64,000 bases of DNA from Streptomyces cacaoi (lineage in GTDB: Bacteria > Actinomycetota > Actinomycetes > Streptomycetales > Streptomycetaceae): contig NZ_BJMM01000002.1 in assembly GCF_006539165.1 (NCBI RefSeq), positions 1-64,000 of the forward strand, given 5' to 3'. Under the pieces are notes generated by a model, which saw only the letters and a list, made by a program, of their open reading frames with translations, made no database searches and was not told the DNA's origin. Each line of letters begins with the position of its first letter. The stretch's first letter is position 1. The position numbers were made by a program, and so were the translations under genes. Of this stretch, positions 53,238 to 63,498 are shown piece after piece.

Positions 53238-54387
53238 CGCGGCCGGCACGGCCGGCACGGAAGCACCGCACGGAGGAGAAGCAGTGACCTCGGCGAATTC
53301 GGCGAACTCGGGGTCCGCGGGTGAGCACCTCGCGGGCGGGACGGCCGGCACCGACAGCGTGCACGCGCTGCTGGAGCGCGGGCGGACGCTCGCAACTCCC
53401 GTGCTGCGCACGGCCGTCGACCGGCTGGCGCCTCCGATGGACACCGTCGCCGCCTACCACTTCGGCTGGATCGACACCGAGGGACGGCCGTCGGCCGCCG
53501 ACGGCGGCAAGGCGGTGCGGCCGGCGCTGGCCCTGCTGTCGGCCGAGGTGGCGGGCGCGAAGCCCGAGGCGGGCATCCCCGGGGCCGTCGCCGTGGAACT
53601 GGTCCACAACTTCTCGCTGCTGCACGACGATCTGATGGACGGCGACGAGCAGCGCCGGCACCGCGACACCGTCTGGAAGGTGCACGGTCCGGCCCAGGCC
53701 ATCCTCGTCGGCGACGCGCTGTTCGCGCTCGCCGGCGAAATACTGCTGGAGCCGGGAACGCCGGAGTCGGGCCGCGCGATGCGCCGGCTCACCCTGGCGA
53801 CGCGCCGGCTCATCGACGGCCAGGCACAGGACATCTCCTACGAGCACCGGGACGTGGTCACGGTGGAGGAGTGCCTGGACATGGAGGGCAACAAGACCGG
53901 CGCGCTGCTGGCCTGTGCCGCCTCCATCGGCGCCGTGCTCGGCGGCGCCGACGACCGTACGGCCGACGCGCTGGAGTCCTACGGCTACCACCTGGGGCTC
54001 GCCTTCCAGGCCGTGGACGACCTGCTGGGCATCTGGGGAGACCCGCAGGCGACCGGCAAGCAGGCGTGGAGCGATCTGCGGCAGCGCAAGAAGTCGCTGC
54101 CGGTGGCCGCCGCGCTCGGTTCGGACGGTGAGGCCGCCATGCGGCTCGCGGAGCTGATGGCGGCGGATGCCAAGAAGACCCAGGAGGAGTTCGAGGACTT
54201 CGACGAGGCGGAGTTCGCCCAGCGGGCGGCCCTGATCGAGCAGGCCGGAGGCCGCGAGTGGACCTCGCAGGAGGCCCAGCGCCAGCACGAGCAGGCGCTC
54301 GCCGCGCTCGAACCGGTCGAGATGCCGGGGCGGGTGCGCGAGCAACTCGCGGCGCTGGCCGACTTCGTCGTCGTCAGACAGAGGTGA
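53224..54387 (+). CDS. Polyprenyl diphosphate synthase (farnesyl/geranylgeranyl type)
   Basis: Trans-polyprenyl synthase, 387 aa, that should supply farnesyl diphosphate to HpnD/HpnC. The first Asp-rich motif is LLHDDLMDGDEQRR and the second FQAVDDLLGIWGDP; GGKAVRPALALLSAE carries the IPP-binding Lys-Arg pair. The product length cannot be read with certainty. The N-terminus has about 45 extra Ala/Gly/Ser-rich residues (TSANSANSGS), and a short Glu/Asp-rich insertion lies near residue 315. ATG 53224 overlaps hpnE by 14 bases, and the shc start follows 56 bases on. Confidence 0.92.
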   Translation: MSTIDAAGTAGTEAPHGGEAVTSANSANSGSAGEHLAGGTAGTDSVHALLERGRTLATPVLRTAVDRLAPPMDTVAAYHFGWIDTEGRPSAADGGKAVRPALALLSAEVAGAKPEAGIPGAVAVELVHNFSLLHDDLMDGDEQRRHRDTVWKVHGPAQAILVGDALFALAGEILLEPGTPESGRAMRRLTLATRRLIDGQAQDISYEHRDVVTVEECLDMEGNKTGALLACAASIGAVLGGADDRTADALESYGYHLGLAFQAVDDLLGIWGDPQATGKQAWSDLRQRKKSLPVAAALGSDGEAAMRLAELMAADAKKTQEEFEDFDEAEFAQRAALIEQAGGREWTSQEAQRQHEQALAALEPVEMPGRVREQLAALADFVVVRQR

Positions 54388-54443
54388 CATTCTTGGCAGG
54401 CCGCTTAGATCCGATCATTTCGGACACTTCGAAAGGAGAAGCG

Positions 54444-56444
54444 ATGACAGCCACGACGGACGGACCCGCTGGACCCGGCGTCTCCGGAACGAAGAACACG
54501 GACCGCGACACTCCCACGGCCCCGGCTCCCCAACGCGAGGAGCTGACCGCCGTAGCGGAGCGGACCACGGCCCGCGCCGTCGATCATCTCCTCGCCCGCC
54601 AGGACGAAGCGGGCTGGTGGAAGGGCGATCTGGACACCAACGTCACCATGGATGCCGAGGATCTCCTGCTGCGCGAGTTCCTCGGCATTCGGGACGAGAA
54701 GACCACCCGGGCCGCGGCCCGGTGGATCCGCTCCCAGCAGCGGGAGGACGGCACCTGGGCCACCTTCTACGGCGGCCCCGGCGAACTGTCCACCACCATC
54801 GAGGCGTACGTCGCCCTCAAGCTCGCCGGGGACGAGCCGGAGGCGCCGCACATGACGAAGGCCGCCGCGTGGGTACGCGAGAGCGGCGGCATCGCGCGCA
54901 GCAGGGTCTTCACCCGGATCTGGCTGGCCCTGTTCGGCTGGTGGCGCTACGAGGACCTGCCGGAGATGCCGCCGGAGGTCATCTTCTTCCCCAAGTGGTT
55001 CCCGCTCAACATCTACGACTTCGGCTGCTGGGCCCGGCAGACGATCGTGCCGCTGACCATCGTCTCCGCCTTCCGCCCGGTCCGCCCGGCGCCCTTCGCA
55101 CTGGACGAGCTGCACCGCGACCCCGCACGGCCCGTCCCGCCGGCCCGGCTGGCGCCCGCGAACAGCTGGGACGGCGCCTTCCAGCGCATCGACAAGGCGC
55201 TGCACGCCTACCGGAAGGTCGCCTCCCGCCGGCTGCGCCGGGCCGCCATCAAGGAAGCCTCGCGCTGGATCATCGAGCGGCAGGAGAACGACGGTTGCTG
55301 GGGCGGCATCCAGCCCCCCGCCGTCTACTCGCTCATCGCCCTGCGGCTGCTCGGCTACGACCTGGAGCACCCGGTGATGAAGGCCGGGCTGGAGTCCCTC
55401 GACAGGTTCGCCGTCTGGCCCGACGCCGAGACACGGATGGTCGAGGCGTGCCAGTCCCCGGTCTGGGACACCTGTCTGACGGCCATCGCGCTCGCCGACG
55501 CCGGGCTGCCGCGCGATCACCCCGCGCTGGTCAAGGCCGCCGACTGGATGCTCGGCGAGCAGATCGTCCGGCCCGGCGACTGGTCGGTGCGGCGGCCCCG
55601 ACTCCAGCCCGGCGGCTGGGCGTTCGAGTTCCACAACGACAACTACCCGGACATCGACGACACCGCCGAGGTCGCGCTGGCGCTGCGCCGGATCGCGCAC
55701 CCCGATCCGGAGCGCGTCGACCGGGCCGTCGAGCGCGCCGTGCGCTGGAACCTGGGCATGCAGTCCGGCAACGGCGCCTGGGGGGCCTTCGACGTCGACA
55801 ACACCAGCAAGTTCCCCAACCGGCTGCCGTTCTGCGACTTCGGCGAGGTCATCGACCCGCCCTCCGCCGATGTCACCGCGCACGTGCTGGAGATGCTCGC
55901 CGCCGAGGGGAAGCAGGGCGACCCCCGGGCACGCAGGGCCATCGCCTGGCTGCTGGCCGAACAGGAGTCCAATGGAGCCTGGTTCGGGCGCTGGGGCGTC
56001 AACTACCTCTACGGCACGGGCTCCGTGCTCCCGGCGCTCGTCGCCGCCGGCCTGCCCGTCTCGCACCCCGCGATCCGCCGGGCCGTCGGCTGGCTGGAGA
56101 GCGTCCAGAACGACGACGGCGGCTGGGGCGAGGACCTGCGCTCCTACATCGACGCCGAGTGGGTGGCCAACGGCACCTCCACCGCCTCGCAGACCGGCTG
56201 GGCGCTGATGGCGCTGCTGGCGGCGGGGGAGCGGGACGGCAAGGCCGTCGAACGCGGCATCAACTGGCTGGCGGAGACCCAGCAGGAGGACGGGTACTGG
56301 GACGAGCCGTACTTCACCGGCACCGGCTTCCCCTGGGACTTCTCCATCAACTACCACATGTACCGGATGGTCTTCCCCCTCACCGCCCTCGGCCGCTATC
56401 TGCACGGGGACGGGCTGGAGCGCCTCGCGGGGCGGGACGCCTGA
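54444..56444 (+). CDS. shc: Squalene-hopene cyclase
   Basis: Membrane-bound cyclase of 666 residues that folds squalene into hopene and hopanol. The acid motif is DIDDTAEVAL (Asp403-x-Asp405-Asp406). Several QW repeats occur, such as QEDGYWDE and QNDDGGWGED, and the N-terminal EAGWWKGDLDTNVTMDAE belongs to the family. PNRLPFCDFGEVIDPPSADVT is the C-terminal active-site lining. The first 35 residues are a disordered tail. AAGGAGAAGC precedes the ATG. The gene ends in TGATG, overlapping hpnG by one base. It is the committed step of the operon. Confidence 0.96.
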   Translation: MTATTDGPAGPGVSGTKNTDRDTPTAPAPQREELTAVAERTTARAVDHLLARQDEAGWWKGDLDTNVTMDAEDLLLREFLGIRDEKTTRAAARWIRSQQREDGTWATFYGGPGELSTTIEAYVALKLAGDEPEAPHMTKAAAWVRESGGIARSRVFTRIWLALFGWWRYEDLPEMPPEVIFFPKWFPLNIYDFGCWARQTIVPLTIVSAFRPVRPAPFALDELHRDPARPVPPARLAPANSWDGAFQRIDKALHAYRKVASRRLRRAAIKEASRWIIERQENDGCWGGIQPPAVYSLIALRLLGYDLEHPVMKAGLESLDRFAVWPDAETRMVEACQSPVWDTCLTAIALADAGLPRDHPALVKAADWMLGEQIVRPGDWSVRRPRLQPGGWAFEFHNDNYPDIDDTAEVALALRRIAHPDPERVDRAVERAVRWNLGMQSGNGAWGAFDVDNTSKFPNRLPFCDFGEVIDPPSADVTAHVLEMLAAEGKQGDPRARRAIAWLLAEQESNGAWFGRWGVNYLYGTGSVLPALVAAGLPVSHPAIRRAVGWLESVQNDDGGWGEDLRSYIDAEWVANGTSTASQTGWALMALLAAGERDGKAVERGINWLAETQQEDGYWDEPYFTGTGFPWDFSINYHMYRMVFPLTALGRYLHGDGLERLAGRDA

Positions 56445-57091
56445 TGGACACCTCCGGCGACCCAGGTCCGCTGCTCGTCGCGTGCGCGCTCGGCATCGAG
56501 CACGCCGCGCTGCGGCGCGGGCCGGGCCGCCGGAGCAGCGGTGACCCGAACGGCCCAACACTGCTGCGCAGCGGCATGGGGCCGCAGGCGGCCCGGGCCG
56601 CCGTCACCCGTGCCCTGGCCGAGGAGCCGGTGGTAGGCGGCACCGCCGTGCTGGCCACCGGCTTCTGCGCGGGGCTCGCCCCCGGGATGCGGCCGGGCGA
56701 CCTCGTCGTCGCGGAGGAGACCCGCCACCCCGGTGGACGCACCCCGACCACCGCCACCGAGCTGCTGTCCGCCGCGCTGCGGCCGCACGGCACCGTCCAC
56801 ACCGGCCCGCTCCTCGGCAGCGATCACGTGGTGCGCGGCGCCGAGCGGGCCGCGCTGCACGCCACCGGAGCCGTCGCCGTCGACATGGAGTCGGCCGCGA
56901 CCTTGGACGCCGCCCGCGCGGGCGCGGCGCGTCGTCCGGTTGCGGCTGTGCGGGTGGTGGTGGACGCTCCGGGGCATGAACTGATTCGTATCGGCACACT
57001 GCGAGGTGGAATATCGGCATTCCGTATGCTGCGCGGCGTTCTGCCCGCATTTCTTGAATGGCACCGATCCTTGTTGCTCCCCTGGAGGTGA
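56444..57091 (+). CDS. hpnG: Hopanoid nucleoside phosphorylase HpnG
   Basis: Phosphorylase-fold protein, 215 aa, related to purine-nucleoside and MTA/SAH nucleosidases. In hopanoid makers HpnG removes adenine from adenosylhopane to give ribosylhopane. Family marks are LVACALGIEHAALRR, VLATGFCAGLAPGMRPGDLVVAE and the catalytic-site strand AVAVDMESAATLDAAR. The VDMES glutamate should hold the ribose. The C-terminus is hydrophobic and basic (FLEWHRSLLLPWR). The start codon overlaps the shc stop (TGATG). HpnH, its substrate supplier, is encoded seven bases downstream. Confidence 0.92.
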   Translation: MDTSGDPGPLLVACALGIEHAALRRGPGRRSSGDPNGPTLLRSGMGPQAARAAVTRALAEEPVVGGTAVLATGFCAGLAPGMRPGDLVVAEETRHPGGRTPTTATELLSAALRPHGTVHTGPLLGSDHVVRGAERAALHATGAVAVDMESAATLDAARAGAARRPVAAVRVVVDAPGHELIRIGTLRGGISAFRMLRGVLPAFLEWHRSLLLPWR

Positions 57092-57098
57092 GCCAGTA

Positions 57099-58118
57099 AT
57101 GGCCATGCCACTGCGCCAGACCGTTCGTATCGGGACCTATCTCTTTCAGCAGAAGCTCCGCAAGCGTGACAAGTTCCCGCTCATCGTGGAGCTGGAGCCT
57201 CTTTTTGCGTGCAATCTCAAGTGCGAGGGATGCGGGAAGATCCAGCACCCGGCCGGCGTGCTCAAGCAGCGGATGCCGGTGGCGCAGGCGGTCGGTGCCG
57301 TGCTGGAGTCCGGGGCTCCCATGGTCTCCATCGCGGGCGGCGAGCCGCTGATGCATCCGCAGATCGGCGAGATCGTGCGGCAGTTGGTCGCCAAGCGCAA
57401 GTATGTCTTCCTGTGCACCAACGCGATGCTGCTGCGCAAGAAGATGGACCAGTTCAAACCCTCGCCCTACTTCGCGTTCGCCGTGCACATCGACGGGCTG
57501 CGGGAGCGGCACGACGAATCCGTCGCCAAGGAAGGCGTTTTCGACGAGGCCGTCGAGGCGATGAAGGAGGCCAAGCGGCGCGGCTTCCGTGTCACCACCA
57601 ACTCCACCTTCTTCAACACCGACACCCCGCAGACCGTCATCGACGTCCTCAACTACCTCAACGACGAGTTGAAGGTGGACGAGATGATGATTTCGCCCGC
57701 CTACGCCTACGAGAAGGCCCCCGACCAGGAGCACTTCCTGGGCGTCGAGCAGACCAGGGAGCTGTTCCGCAAGGCGTTCGCCGGCGGCAACCGCTACCGC
57801 TGGCGGCTCAACCACAGCCCGCTGTTCCTGGACTTCCTGGAGGGCAAGGCCGACTTCGACTGCACGGCGTGGGCGATCCCCAACTACTCGCTGTTCGGCT
57901 GGCAGCGGCCCTGCTATCTCATGAGCGACGGCTACGTGCCCACGTACCGGGAGCTGATCGAGAAGACCGACTGGGACAAGTACGGCCGCGGCAAGGACCC
58001 GCGCTGCGCCAACTGCATGGCCCACTGCGGCTACGAGCCCACCGCCGTCATGGCGACCATGGGCTCGCTCAAGGAGTCCCTGCGGGCCGCGCGCGACACG
58101 GCCATCGGCCCCAAGTAG
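57099..58118 (+). CDS. hpnH: Adenosyl-hopene transferase HpnH (radical SAM)
   Basis: Radical SAM enzyme, 339 aa, that adds the 5'-deoxyadenosyl group of SAM to diploptene to form adenosylhopane, the first step of extended hopanoids. The 4Fe-4S motif is [13 protein letters not shown] (Cys38, Cys42, Cys45). [16 protein letters not shown] binds SAM, and the C-terminal HpnH part holds [22 protein letters not shown] and [19 protein letters not shown] with more cysteines. GGAGGTGA lies eight bases before the ATG. It is followed by 121 bases before dxs, the largest gap inside the operon. Confidence 0.95.
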   Translation: MAMPLRQTVRIGTYLFQQKLRKRDKFPLIVELEPLFACNLKCEGCGKIQHPAGVLKQRMPVAQAVGAVLESGAPMVSIAGGEPLMHPQIGEIVRQLVAKRKYVFLCTNAMLLRKKMDQFKPSPYFAFAVHIDGLRERHDESVAKEGVFDEAVEAMKEAKRRGFRVTTNSTFFNTDTPQTVIDVLNYLNDELKVDEMMISPAYAYEKAPDQEHFLGVEQTRELFRKAFAGGNRYRWRLNHSPLFLDFLEGKADFDCTAWAIPNYSLFGWQRPCYLMSDGYVPTYRELIEKTDWDKYGRGKDPRCANCMAHCGYEPTAVMATMGSLKESLRAARDTAIGPK

Positions 58119-58239
58119 CCCGGACCCACCGACACATCCAGTTCTCCGGCGCACGGGCCCGCCTCGGCGGCGCCGTGCTCCGGTACCACCTTTTCCGTGC
58201 CGCCCGGGCGCCGGGCGCACGGAGAACAGGGGGGCCACC

Positions 58240-60237
58240 ATGTCCTTGTTGGAATCCCTGGACGGGCCACGCGGCCTCGACGCGCTGAACGACCAGCAAC
58301 TGGCCGAACTCGCCGACGAGATCCGCCGGTTCCTCGTCCACGCCGTCTCCCGCACCGGCGGCCATCTCGGACCGAACCTGGGGGTGGTGGAGCTGTCCAT
58401 CGCCCTGCACCGGGTCTTCGCGTCACCGGCCGACCGGATCCTGTGGGACACCGGGCACCAGTCCTACGTCCACAAACTGCTCACCGGTCGCAAGGACTTC
58501 TCCAAGCTGCGGCTCAAGGGCGGCCTCTCCGGCTACCCCTCGCGGGAGGAGTCACCGCACGATGTCATCGAGAACTCGCACGCCTCCACGGTGCTCGGCT
58601 GGGCCGACGGCCTGGCGAAGGCCAACGAGGTGCGCGGCAGTGACGACCACGTCGTCGCCGTCATCGGGGACGGGGCGCTCACCGGCGGAATGGCCTGGGA
58701 GGCGCTCAACAACATCGCCGCCGCGAAGGACCGTCCGCTCGTCATCGTCGTCAACGACAACGAGCGCTCGTACGCGCCGACCATAGGGGGGCTCGCCAAC
58801 CATCTCGCCACCCTGCGCACCACGGACGAGTACGAGCGGGTCCTGGAGTGGGGCCGGGAGATGCTGCGGCAGACGCCGGTGGTGGGCCGGCCGCTGTACG
58901 ACGGGCTGCACGGGGCCAAGAAGGGGTTCAAGGACGCCTTCGCGCCGCAGGCTCTGTTCGAGGACCTCGGGCTGAAGTACATCGGGCCGGTCGACGGGCA
59001 CGATCTCGGCGCCGTCGAGTCCGCGCTGCGCCGGGCCAAGCGGTTCGGCGGCCCCGTCCTCGTCCACTGCCTCACGGAGAAGGGCCGCGGATTCGAACCG
59101 GCGCTGGCGGACGAGGCCGACCACTTCCACAGCGTCAGCCGTATCGACCCGGTCACGGGCGAGCCCGTCGAGCCGTCCGCGGGGCGGTCGTGGACCTCCG
59201 TCTTCGGCGCCGAGATGGTGCGGGTCGGAGCCGAACGCCCGGACGTCGTCGCGGTGACGGCGGCCATGCTCCAGCCCGTGGGCCTGGCCGGGTTCGCGGA
59301 CGCCTACCCGGAGCGGGTGTACGACGTCGGGATCGCCGAGCAGCACGCGGTGGTCTCCGCCGCCGGGATGGCGACCGGCGGGCTGCACCCGGTGGTGGCG
59401 GTCTACTCCACCTTCCTCAACCGGGCCTTCGACCAGGTCCTGATGGATGTCGCGCTGCACCGCTGCGGGGTGACGTTCGTGCTGGACCGCGCGGGCATCA
59501 CCGGGCCGGACGGGCCCTCGCACCACGGGATGTGGGACCTGTCCCTGTTGCAGGTGGTGCCCGGGCTGCGGATCGCGGCGCCGCGCGATGCCGAGCGGCT
59601 GAGCGAGGAGCTGTCCGAGGCGCTCGACGTGGACGACGCACCGACCGTGCTGCGGCTGCCCAAGGCCACGGTGGGCGAGCCCCTCGCCGCCCTGCGCCGG
59701 GTGGGCGGGGTGGATGTGCTCGCCGAGGGCGCACGCCGGGACGTGCTGCTGATCGCCGTCGGGGCGATGGCCCCCGGCTGTCTGGAGGCCGCCGGGCTGC
59801 TGGCCGAGCGGGGGACCGGTGTGACGGTCGTCGATCCGCGGTGGGTCAAGCCGGTGGACCCGGCGCTGGTCGAACTGGCGGCGGAGCACCGGGCGGTGGC
59901 CGTCGTCGAGGACAACGTCCGTACGGGCGGGGTGGGTTCGGCGGTGGACCAGGCGCTGCGGGACGCCGGGCTGGACATGCCGCTGTGCTCGCTGGGGATG
60001 CCGGAGAGCTTCGTCCCGCACGGCAAGCGGGCCGAACTCCTGGCCGAGCTGGGGCTGACCCCGGTGGAGATCGCCGGGCGGATCGGCGCCCGGCTGGCGC
60101 CTCCCGAGGAGCGGGAGGAGGCCGCGGAGTCCGGGGAGGCCCGCGGACGCGGGGAGGACCGTCGTGCGGGCGGCGGCCGGCGCGCGGATGCGGACGGCAC
60201 CGGCGGCGTCCGTACGAACGAAGGGAGCATGGCGTGA
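58240..60237 (+). CDS. dxs: 1-deoxy-D-xylulose-5-phosphate synthase
   Basis: Thiamine-diphosphate enzyme, 665 aa, first step of the MEP isoprenoid pathway (pyruvate plus glyceraldehyde 3-phosphate). The ThDP motif is [19 protein letters not shown] with [13 protein letters not shown]; the transketolase middle domain has [16 protein letters not shown] and [16 protein letters not shown]. The N-terminal [14 protein letters not shown] and [13 protein letters not shown] also match. About 45 extra C-terminal Glu/Arg/Gly residues end in EGSMA. Being inside the hopanoid operon, it is probably the dedicated second copy; a housekeeping copy is expected elsewhere. Its stop overlaps hpnO (GTGA). Confidence 0.95.
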   Translation: MSLLESLDGPRGLDALNDQQLAELADEIRRFLVHAVSRTGGHLGPNLGVVELSIALHRVFASPADRILWDTGHQSYVHKLLTGRKDFSKLRLKGGLSGYPSREESPHDVIENSHASTVLGWADGLAKANEVRGSDDHVVAVIGDGALTGGMAWEALNNIAAAKDRPLVIVVNDNERSYAPTIGGLANHLATLRTTDEYERVLEWGREMLRQTPVVGRPLYDGLHGAKKGFKDAFAPQALFEDLGLKYIGPVDGHDLGAVESALRRAKRFGGPVLVHCLTEKGRGFEPALADEADHFHSVSRIDPVTGEPVEPSAGRSWTSVFGAEMVRVGAERPDVVAVTAAMLQPVGLAGFADAYPERVYDVGIAEQHAVVSAAGMATGGLHPVVAVYSTFLNRAFDQVLMDVALHRCGVTFVLDRAGITGPDGPSHHGMWDLSLLQVVPGLRIAAPRDAERLSEELSEALDVDDAPTVLRLPKATVGEPLAALRRVGGVDVLAEGARRDVLLIAVGAMAPGCLEAAGLLAERGTGVTVVDPRWVKPVDPALVELAAEHRAVAVVEDNVRTGGVGSAVDQALRDAGLDMPLCSLGMPESFVPHGKRAELLAELGLTPVEIAGRIGARLAPPEEREEAAESGEARGRGEDRRAGGGRRADADGTGGVRTNEGSMA

Positions 60238-61616
60238 CCGGCTTCGACCTGGCGAAGCTGCTGGCCGAACGGGGCGAGGAGCGCTATGAGCTCCACGCGC
60301 GGTACCTCAACCACCAACTGCCGCGCATGCTGCGGACCATCGGCTTCGACAAGGTCTACGAACGGGCCGAGGGCGCCTACTTCTACGACGCCGAGGGCAA
60401 CGACTACCTCGACATGCTCGCCGGGTTCGGCGTCATGGGCCTGGGCCGCCACCACCCCGTCGTACGGCAGGCGCTGCACGACGTGCTGGATGCGCAGACG
60501 GCCGATCTCACCCGGTTCGACTGCCAGCCGCTGCCCGGGCTGCTCGCCGAGCGGCTGCTGTCGTTCGCACCGGGCATGGAGCGGGTCTTCTTCGGCAACA
60601 GCGGTACCGAGGCCGTCGAGACGGCGTTGAAGTTCGCCCGGTTCGCCACCGGCAGACCCCGGGTGCTCTACTGCGACCACGCCTTCCACGGGCTGACCAC
60701 CGGCTCCCTCTCCGTCAACGGCGAGGCGGGCTTCCGCGACGGCTTCGCGCCGCTGCTGCCCGACACCGCCGTCCCGCTCGGCGATCTGGAGGCGCTGCGC
60801 GCCCAGTTGCGCAAGGGCGATGTGGCCGCGCTCGTCGTCGAACCCATCCAGGGCAAGGGCGTGCACGAGGCCCCGCCCGGCTATCTGCGTGCGGCCGGGG
60901 AGCTGCTGCACAAGCACGGGGCGCTGCTCATCGCCGACGAGGTGCAGACCGGGCTGGGGCGTACCGGGGACTTCTTCGCCTACCAGCACGAGGACGGGGT
61001 GGACCCGGACCTGGTGTGCGTGGCCAAGTCGCTCTCGGGCGGCTATGTGCCGGTGAGCGCCACGCTGGGCAAGGAGTGGATCTTCAAGAAGGTGTACTCC
61101 TCGATGGACCGGGTGCTCGTCCACTCGGCGAGCTTCGGCGCCAACGCCCAGGCCATGGCAGCGGGCCTGGCCACGCTCGCCGTCATGGAGGACGAGCGCA
61201 TCGTCGAGAACGCGCGCCGCACCGGGGATCTGCTGCGGGAGCGGCTGTCGGCGCTGGTCGACCGGTACGAGCTGCTGTACGAGGTGCGGGGCCGGGGCCT
61301 GATGGTGGGCATCGAGTTCGGCAAGCCCCGCTCGCTGCGGCTGCGCAGCCGGTGGACGATGCTCCAGGCGGCGCGCAAGGGGCTGTTCGCGCAGATGGTG
61401 GTGGTGCCGCTGCTGCAACGGCACCGGATCCTCACCCAGGTCTCGGGCGACCATCTGGAGGTCATCAAGCTCATCCCGCCGCTGGTGGTGGGCGAGCCCG
61501 AAGTGGAGCGCTTCGTCTCGGCGTTCACGCAGGTCATGGACGATGCCCACAGCGGGAACGGGCTGATGTGGGACTTCGGCAGGACGCTGGTGAAGCAGGC
61601 GCTGGCGAACCGCTGA
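60234..61616 (+). CDS. hpnO: Hopanoid aminotransferase HpnO
   Basis: Class III PLP aminotransferase, 460 aa, that should convert ribosylhopane to aminobacteriohopanetriol. The PLP lysine is in [15 protein letters not shown] (Lys265), with [18 protein letters not shown] supplying the ring-binding Asp. [14 protein letters not shown] and [15 protein letters not shown] fit the family. The N-terminal [15 protein letters not shown] segment is typical of HpnO rather than ornithine aminotransferases. GTG start overlaps the dxs stop. It is the last gene of the operon; a hairpin at 61629-61693 follows. Confidence 0.9.
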   Translation: MTGFDLAKLLAERGEERYELHARYLNHQLPRMLRTIGFDKVYERAEGAYFYDAEGNDYLDMLAGFGVMGLGRHHPVVRQALHDVLDAQTADLTRFDCQPLPGLLAERLLSFAPGMERVFFGNSGTEAVETALKFARFATGRPRVLYCDHAFHGLTTGSLSVNGEAGFRDGFAPLLPDTAVPLGDLEALRAQLRKGDVAALVVEPIQGKGVHEAPPGYLRAAGELLHKHGALLIADEVQTGLGRTGDFFAYQHEDGVDPDLVCVAKSLSGGYVPVSATLGKEWIFKKVYSSMDRVLVHSASFGANAQAMAAGLATLAVMEDERIVENARRTGDLLRERLSALVDRYELLYEVRGRGLMVGIEFGKPRSLRLRSRWTMLQAARKGLFAQMVVVPLLQRHRILTQVSGDHLEVIKLIPPLVVGEPEVERFVSAFTQVMDDAHSGNGLMWDFGRTLVKQALANR

Positions 61617-61628
61617 CGCCACGCGGGC

Positions 61629-61693
61629 GGCGGGCCCGGCCGGTGCGCCGGGGCCGTCGCCTGTCCGGCCTGTCCGGGGCCGATGGGCCCGCC
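61629..61693. terminator. Possible terminator after the hopanoid operon
   Basis: GGCGGGCCC (61629-61637) pairs with GGGCCCGCC (61685-61693) with further internal pairing. It lies between the convergent hpnO and phosphatase genes. Confidence 0.4.
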
Positions 61694-61724
61694 GGGTGTC
61701 CTGCGGCCGGGCGGAGCCGTCGGG

Positions 61725-62519
61725 TCAGTCCTCCAGCATGCGCGAGCGCAGCCGGTCGCGGGTCTGCGGCTCCAGGCGCAGGCCCTTGAGCAGATAGGTG
61801 TCGACGTCGCCCCAGGTCTCGTCGATCGCGGTGAAGGCCGCGTGGAGGTAGGCGGCCCGCGCGTCGAAGAGCGGCGCCAGCAGCTCCATGACCTCCGGGG
61901 ACATCCCGGCGCTGGACTTCTCGCTGCGGTGCACCCGGTACCGCCGGTGTGCGGCGTTCGACTCCAGGTAGTCCGCCTCGATGGCGCCCCTGTCCACGCC
62001 GAGCGCCAGCAGACTGATCGCCACGGCCAGGCCGGCCCTGTCCTTGCCGGCCGCGCAGTGCATCAGGGCCGGGACGCTGTCCTCCGCCAGCGCGTGCAGG
62101 ATGCGGCTGTGCTCGGCCGTACGCGCGCCGATCATGGAGCGGTAGGAGTCGGTCATCCGGGCGGCGGCACGGCCCTCGCCGAGCAGCTCGCGCAGCTGCT
62201 GGAGTTCGCCCTCGCGGACCATCTGCCAGAACTCCTTGCCGCTGGCCGGGTCGCTGAGCGGGATGTTGAGGTTGCGCACCCCCGGCAGCTCCACGTCCGG
62301 GCCCTCCATGGCCTGGTCGGCGGCGTTGCGGAAGTCGAAGACGGTGTGCAGCCCGAGGCCGCCGAGGTAGGCCGCGTCCTCGTCGGTCGCGTGTGCCAGG
62401 TGGCCGCTGCGGTAGAGGACGCCCTTGCGTACCCGCCGGCCGTCCACGGTGGGCAGCCCGCCCACGTCACGGAAGTTGCGGACACCGGACAGCAGCGTCT
62501 CGGCGGGCTCCTGGCTCAC
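61725..62519 (-). CDS. Tyrosine-specific protein phosphatase (DSP/PTP-like)
   Basis: Protein of 264 residues with the phosphatase loop LMHCAAGKDRAGLAVAI (Cys155, Arg161). The N-terminal SGVRNFRDVGGLP and RRVRKGVLYRSGHLAHATDED match bacterial tyrosine phosphatases of the LipA/PtpB group. These remove phosphate from tyrosine and sometimes phosphoinositides. The C-terminal part is helical (DETWGDVDTYLLKGLRL). GAGGAG lies about six bases before the GTG at 62519. It is divergent from alkB across 118 bases, and no kinase gene is near, so the target is unknown. Confidence 0.92.
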   Translation of the reverse strand: MSQEPAETLLSGVRNFRDVGGLPTVDGRRVRKGVLYRSGHLAHATDEDAAYLGGLGLHTVFDFRNAADQAMEGPDVELPGVRNLNIPLSDPASGKEFWQMVREGELQQLRELLGEGRAAARMTDSYRSMIGARTAEHSRILHALAEDSVPALMHCAAGKDRAGLAVAISLLALGVDRGAIEADYLESNAAHRRYRVHRSEKSSAGMSPEVMELLAPLFDARAAYLHAAFTAIDETWGDVDTYLLKGLRLEPQTRDRLRSRMLED

Positions 62520-62637
62520 GGGGGCTCCTCGGATGTGCGACGACCGTTCGTTCGACCATACGGCATGAGTGCCGGGGGCAATCATCCCCTCGTACCGCCC
62601 CGGGCGGCCACCGTCCGGCACGGGCGACCATGGAGTC

Positions 62638-63297
62638 GTGAGCACCGACGAGCTGTTCCCCGCACCTCCGGCGCAGATCGCCCCGGGCGCCGTCCACCTG
62701 CCCGGATGGCTGGACGCCGCCGCCCAGCGCGAGCTGCTGCGGGCGGCCCGGGAGTGGGCCCTGCCGCCGGCCGGGCTGCGCACCGTGCGGATGCCGCGCG
62801 GCGGTGAGATGTCCGTGCGCCAGCTGAGCCTCGGCCGCCACTGGTTCCCCTACGGCTACGCCCCCACGGTGGTCGACGGCGGGGGAGAGCCGGTGAAGCC
62901 GTTCCCGGAGTGGCTGGGGGAGTGGGCGCGTGCCGCGGTGCGGGACGCGGCCGCCGTGGCGGACGGGCTCGTCCCCGGGGAGGCCCCGGCGTACGACATC
63001 GCGCTGGTGAACTTCTACGACGCGGCGGCGCGCATGGGCATGCACCGGGACAGCGACGAGCGGTCGCAGGCGCCGGTGGTCTCCTTCAGCCTCGGCGACT
63101 CCTGTGTGTTCCGCTTCGGGAACACGCACGCGCGTGGCAGGCCCTGGTCCGACACCGTGCTGCGCAGCGGGGACGCCTTCGTCTTCGGCGGGCCGGGGCG
63201 CATGGCCTACCACGGGGTGCCGCGTACCGAGCCGGGCTCGGGGCCGGAGTGGCTGGGGTTGCGCGGGCGGATCAATGTGACGGTGCGGGAGTTTTGA
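62638..63297 (+). CDS. alkB: AlkB-family alkylated-base dioxygenase
   Basis: Iron/2-oxoglutarate dioxygenase, 219 aa, that removes methyl groups from alkylated bases such as 1-methyladenine. The iron ligands are His136 and Asp138 in MGMHRDSDE and His192 in AYHGVPR. The 2-oxoglutarate arginine set lies in GRINVTVREF (Arg211, Arg217). The N-terminal VHLPGWLDAAAQRELLRAA and PTVVDGGGEPVKPFPEWL complete the family. GTG start at 62638 with GGAG just upstream or a leaderless start. It is monocistronic, and may be part of an alkylation-damage response. Confidence 0.92.
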   Translation: MSTDELFPAPPAQIAPGAVHLPGWLDAAAQRELLRAAREWALPPAGLRTVRMPRGGEMSVRQLSLGRHWFPYGYAPTVVDGGGEPVKPFPEWLGEWARAAVRDAAAVADGLVPGEAPAYDIALVNFYDAAARMGMHRDSDERSQAPVVSFSLGDSCVFRFGNTHARGRPWSDTVLRSGDAFVFGGPGRMAYHGVPRTEPGSGPEWLGLRGRINVTVREF

Positions 63298-63339
63298 ACA
63301 CCGGCCGGTACGGGGCGAGTTGGGGACAGCCACGACGTC

Positions 63340-63355
63340 AACCGGAAACCCGGTT
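63340..63355 (+). terminator. Small hairpin after alkB
   Basis: AACCGG (63340-63345) and CCGGTT (63350-63355) form a small hairpin followed by TTCTTC. It is a weak terminator candidate only. Confidence 0.35.
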
Positions 63356-63498
63356 TCTTCACTCGTTCGAAGGTGGCGAGGGGTAGCGAATAGCTCGTCC
63401 CGGCCCAGCGGGGGTCACGGAGAGGGCTAGCGTTGCCACGGCTCGTCACTGCCACCCCAGAACTTCTTCACCCGGCCCACAAGTTCTCCGAGGACCCG

